In this document: positions 61,901 through 64,000 of the stretch, piece after piece
How the letters are laid out: each line of letters begins with the position of its first letter
Position numbering within the stretch: position 1 is the first letter of the stretch
Assembly: GCA_014529385.2 (NCBI GenBank)
Contig: CM043958.1
Location: 90,853,025-90,917,024 of the forward strand
Source: Adiantum capillus-veneris
Taxonomy: Eukaryota > Streptophyta > Polypodiopsida > Polypodiales > Pteridaceae
Length of the DNA stretch: 64,000 nt
Direction: 5' to 3'
Notes under the pieces: generated by a model
What the model was told of the DNA's origin: nothing
The model's input: only the letters and a program-made list of their open reading frames with translations
Database searches by the model: none
Made by a program: the position numbers and the translations under genes

Positions 61901-62832
61901 GTGCTAACATGCAGGACATCAAAGACCTAAAAGAGGATCTGTCTAAATCTTTTTCAATGAAAGATTTAGGTGCTGCAAAGAGGATACTCGGTATGAAAAT
62001 ATCAAGGGATAGAACGAAGAAGACAATAAAGCTATCTCAAGAAGATTACATCAAGAAGGTACTAAAAAGGTTTGCAATGCAAAATGCAAAACCAGTTTCT
62101 ACACCTTTGGCTGATCACTTTAAACTAACGAAGGATATGTGTCCAAAGACACAAGAGGAGATAGCATATATGTTTAAAGTTCCATATGTTGCAGCGGTAG
62201 GTTCTCTAATATATGCTATGGTTTGGACAAGGCCAGACATTGCACATGCAGTGAGAGTTGTGAGCAGGTTCATGGACAACCCAGGTAAAGAGCAGTGGCA
62301 AGCTGTGAAGTGGATACTTAGGTATCTAAAAGGGACAACAACAAATGCTTTGTATTTTGGAGGAACTGATATTTTTCTAGAAGGGTATACTGATGCAAAT
62401 ATGGTAGGTGACAAAGATACTCGAAGGAGCACTACTAGCTATGTGTTCACGGTTGGAGGCACAACAGTAAGCTGGGCTTCAAAGCTGCAGAAAGTGGTTT
62501 CACTTTCTACCACGGAAGCATAGTATGTAGCAATGAAGGAGGCAAGCAAAGAAATTCTGTGGCTTTACAGATTCTTAGAAGAGCTTGGATTCAAACAAGA
62601 CAATTGTGTCTTGTACAGTGATAGCCAAAGTGCTATCCATCTTGCGAAGAACTCAGCCTTTCATTCAAGGACAAAGCACATTGAGGTGAGATATCACTTC
62701 ATACGCACTCTTTTGGAAGAGGGACAACTAAAGCTAGGAAAGGTGCATACAAGTGAAAATCCTGCAGACATGTTCACAAAGGTGGTCAACAAGGAGAAGT
62801 TGAGCTTTTGCTCATCCTCAATCGGCATTTGA
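58957..62832 (+). pseudogene. Copia-1 gag-pol polyprotein, four internal stops
   Basis: A single frame of about 1290 codons starts at ATG 58957 (MAEEGKLKIENF). Stops occur only at 59353 (TGA), 59698 (TAG), 61474 (TAG) and 62521 (TAG); no frameshift is needed. Gag has the DUF4219/UBN2-type opening ('YQHWKMQIEDYLYQKDL') and a CCHC knuckle (CWNCGKKGHVKKDC). The protease segment is SWIVDFGASFHATP, where the family Ser/Thr after Asp is Phe, probably inactivating. Integrase has HHCC (HYRLGHMS, CEDCVYGK) and DDE (HSDVWGP, RSDNGGEY, FSERMN). RT has 'MDVNMAFPHCDLEEEIYML' and YVDDMLIAS. RNase H has 'YSDSQSAIHLAKNS'. The product would be nearly functional in layout, but this copy is non-autonomous as it stands. 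Confidence 0.93.
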
Positions 62833-62898
62833 GGATAAGAAGCCAGGATGGAAAGCAGTCACAGGTTTGGTTTGGAGATCAGTCTCCAAGTGGGAGAT

Positions 62899-63624
62899 TG
62901 TTAAGTATGGAGCCTGATTTACCCCTTGTAATTTTCTGTGGTAAAAGCGCACATTTTTAAGGCCCCCATTATGAGGAGAAGCCATCGTGCGTGAAGGAAA
63001 ATCACTCACCGGAAACCACAATTTTCACAGTCAAAATTCAGGGGCAACTTTAGGGGCTTCCATCCCCGAGATTTTTTTTCCCTCGCCGGAATATTCATTT
63101 TCGCCGGAATATTATGGCCGGGACGGCGGCCAAAAAGTGGTCGGAAATCGACCGGTTGGTTGGCCGGTGGCCGTAGTCAATGGCTAGTGGCCGGTGGTCG
63201 GAAGTCAATGGCCGGTGGCCGGTGGTTGAATTCAATGGCCGGTGGCCGAATTCAAAAGCGGATTTGTCTACACAAGGGCGGCTACACATAGGCGGTTTGG
63301 AGGGTCCGATTTGGACTTATTCACACAAGGACAGCTACGCATGGCTGCCTCTCATGAGAGAGGGAAGCCCTTTTGGCCTATAAAAGGAGGCCATTTCTAC
63401 ACACATTTCATAGTGTGAAGTTGATGCAACAAGGTGAGTGTGAGGTGGTGAGAGTGAAGCAAGGCGGGAGCTCCATTAAGGGTATAATCCCTTTGTAAAC
63501 TACTTCTTGTTTTGAAGTACTAAAGCCATTGAGTGGCTACTTTTCCGTGAACGTAGCCCACATTGGGTAAACCATGTATATCGTGTGTACTCTCTCTCTC
63601 TCTCTCTCTCTACTCTATAATCTC
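62899..63624 (+). repeat. Copia-1 3' LTR, truncated at its end
   Basis: Starts TGTTAAGTATGG after the polypurine tract. Follows the family until CTATAATCTC, then changes to GACACACGGTG. TATA box at 63379-63386. Confidence 0.9.
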
Positions 63625-63795
63625 TGACACACGGTGATGGTGACACACACACACACAATGCACACGCATATGCGTACACACACACGTATATCGTGTGTAC
63701 TCTCTCTCTCTCTCTCTATCTCTATCTACTCTATCTCTCTGACACACAATGATGGTGACACACACACACAATGCACACGCGTATGCGTACACACA
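63576..63795 (+). repeat. 110-bp tandem duplication across the LTR break
   Basis: Units start GTATATCGTGTGTACTCTCT at 63576 and 63686. Each includes the LTR CT run, then TCTCTGACACAC, GATGGTGACACACA and CACACGC(A/G)TATGCGTAC. The first 49 bp of the unit are Copia-1 LTR, the rest is flank. Confidence 0.85.
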
Positions 63796-63861
63796 CATGC
63801 AAGTTGTCAGGCGCACAATTTTGGGTACTATAGTTTGTGCTTCGTTGAAAAATGGTGGATT

Positions 63862-63865
63862 TTCA

Positions 63866-63946
<81 letters not shown>
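63862..63946 (+). repeat. (CT)n(CA)n microsatellite
   Basis: CT run of about 17 units passing directly into (CA)n of about 26 units. Confidence 0.95.
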
Positions 63947-63950
<4 letters not shown>

Positions 63951-64000
63951 TAACACGATGTCAGGTGTACCATTTTGACTATTTCAAGGCATTGGGAAAG

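Larger units (their letters stand above)
58165..63624 (+). mobile_element. Copia-1: nearly complete copia element
   Basis: 5' LTR 58165-58883, initiator-Met primer site 58886-58897, one polyprotein frame 58957-62832, polypurine tract AAGTGGGAGA (62888-62897), 3' LTR 62899-63624. Domain order gag, protease, integrase, RT, RNase H is copia order. The 3' LTR lacks its last ~90 bp, where a tandem duplication begins, so no right target duplication can be found. The left flank is ATGAT. Two other copies lie at 12938-15975 and 18359-19136. Confidence 0.93.

Noticed and set aside
58957-62832. Copia-1 as an active autonomous element
   Set aside because: Four in-frame stops, a Phe in the protease triad and a truncated 3' LTR.
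63893-63946. Telomere or centromere satellite
   Set aside because: Only CA/GT and GA/CT dinucleotide runs; no TTTAGGG units and no long-period satellite arrays.

Overview
This is a plant nuclear window made almost entirely of transposable elements. I find no cellular protein gene, rRNA or tRNA that I can support. The plant assignment rests on copia elements primed by initiator-Met tRNA (TGGTATCAGAGC), a gypsy element of the Ogre/Tat/Athila type primed by an Asp-tRNA-like site, and heavy GA/CT and GT/CA microsatellites. Two elements look unusual for a flowering plant: a reverse transcriptase (RT) outside the copia, gypsy and LINE groups, and a chromovirus whose pol looks like the fungal/vertebrate (sushi/Tcn1-like) type. 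A fern, lycophyte or gymnosperm is therefore plausible, but this is inference. Family names used here (Gypsy-A, Copia-1, Copia-2, Chromo-1, RTX-1) are local labels.

Layout, left half. 1-1109 is the 3' end of a Gypsy-A element. It abuts RTX-1 (1109-8776, minus strand), a decayed element with an unusual YMDD reverse transcriptase and ~0.8-0.9 kb direct terminal repeats. 8777-12080 has no recognisable gene. 12080-12780 is an L1-type LINE remnant. 12938-15975 is a 5'-truncated Copia-1 (minus). 15976-18358 is unassigned, with a 28-bp minisatellite. 18359-19136 is a solo Copia-1 LTR with a perfect 5-bp target-site duplication (TSD). 20260-23450 is a diverged inverted duplication. 24340-26300 is a gypsy gag-pro remnant. 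26790-31945 is Copia-2 (minus, ~190-bp LTRs) whose middle has been replaced by foreign sequence. 31963-33495 is an LTR plus gag of a third copia, cut by an old Gypsy-A-like LTR (33497-33885).

Layout, right half. 34317-40177 is Chromo-1 (minus), a chromodomain gypsy element with arrays of perfect heat-shock-element motifs in both LTRs. 41583-55457 is a full-length 13.9-kb Gypsy-A (plus) with gag carrying four zinc knuckles, protease, RT, RNase H, integrase, a second retropepsin-like domain after integrase, and a separate acidic ORF. 55458-56470 is an extreme polypyrimidine/polypurine tract. 56698-57065 is an exact 184-bp tandem duplication. 58165-63624 is a nearly complete Copia-1 (plus) whose 3' LTR is truncated at a 110-bp tandem duplication.

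How the parts relate. All coding regions are retrotransposon polyproteins, and every one is interrupted by nonsense codons or frameshifts. They are mostly dead copies, although the Gypsy-A and Copia-1 reading frames are close to intact. Gypsy-A and Copia-1 each occur as three copies in different states (complete, truncated, solo or LTR-only), so the window shows insertion, nesting and LTR-LTR recombination. The two features I consider most novel are the integrase-linked second protease of Gypsy-A and the RTX-1 element.
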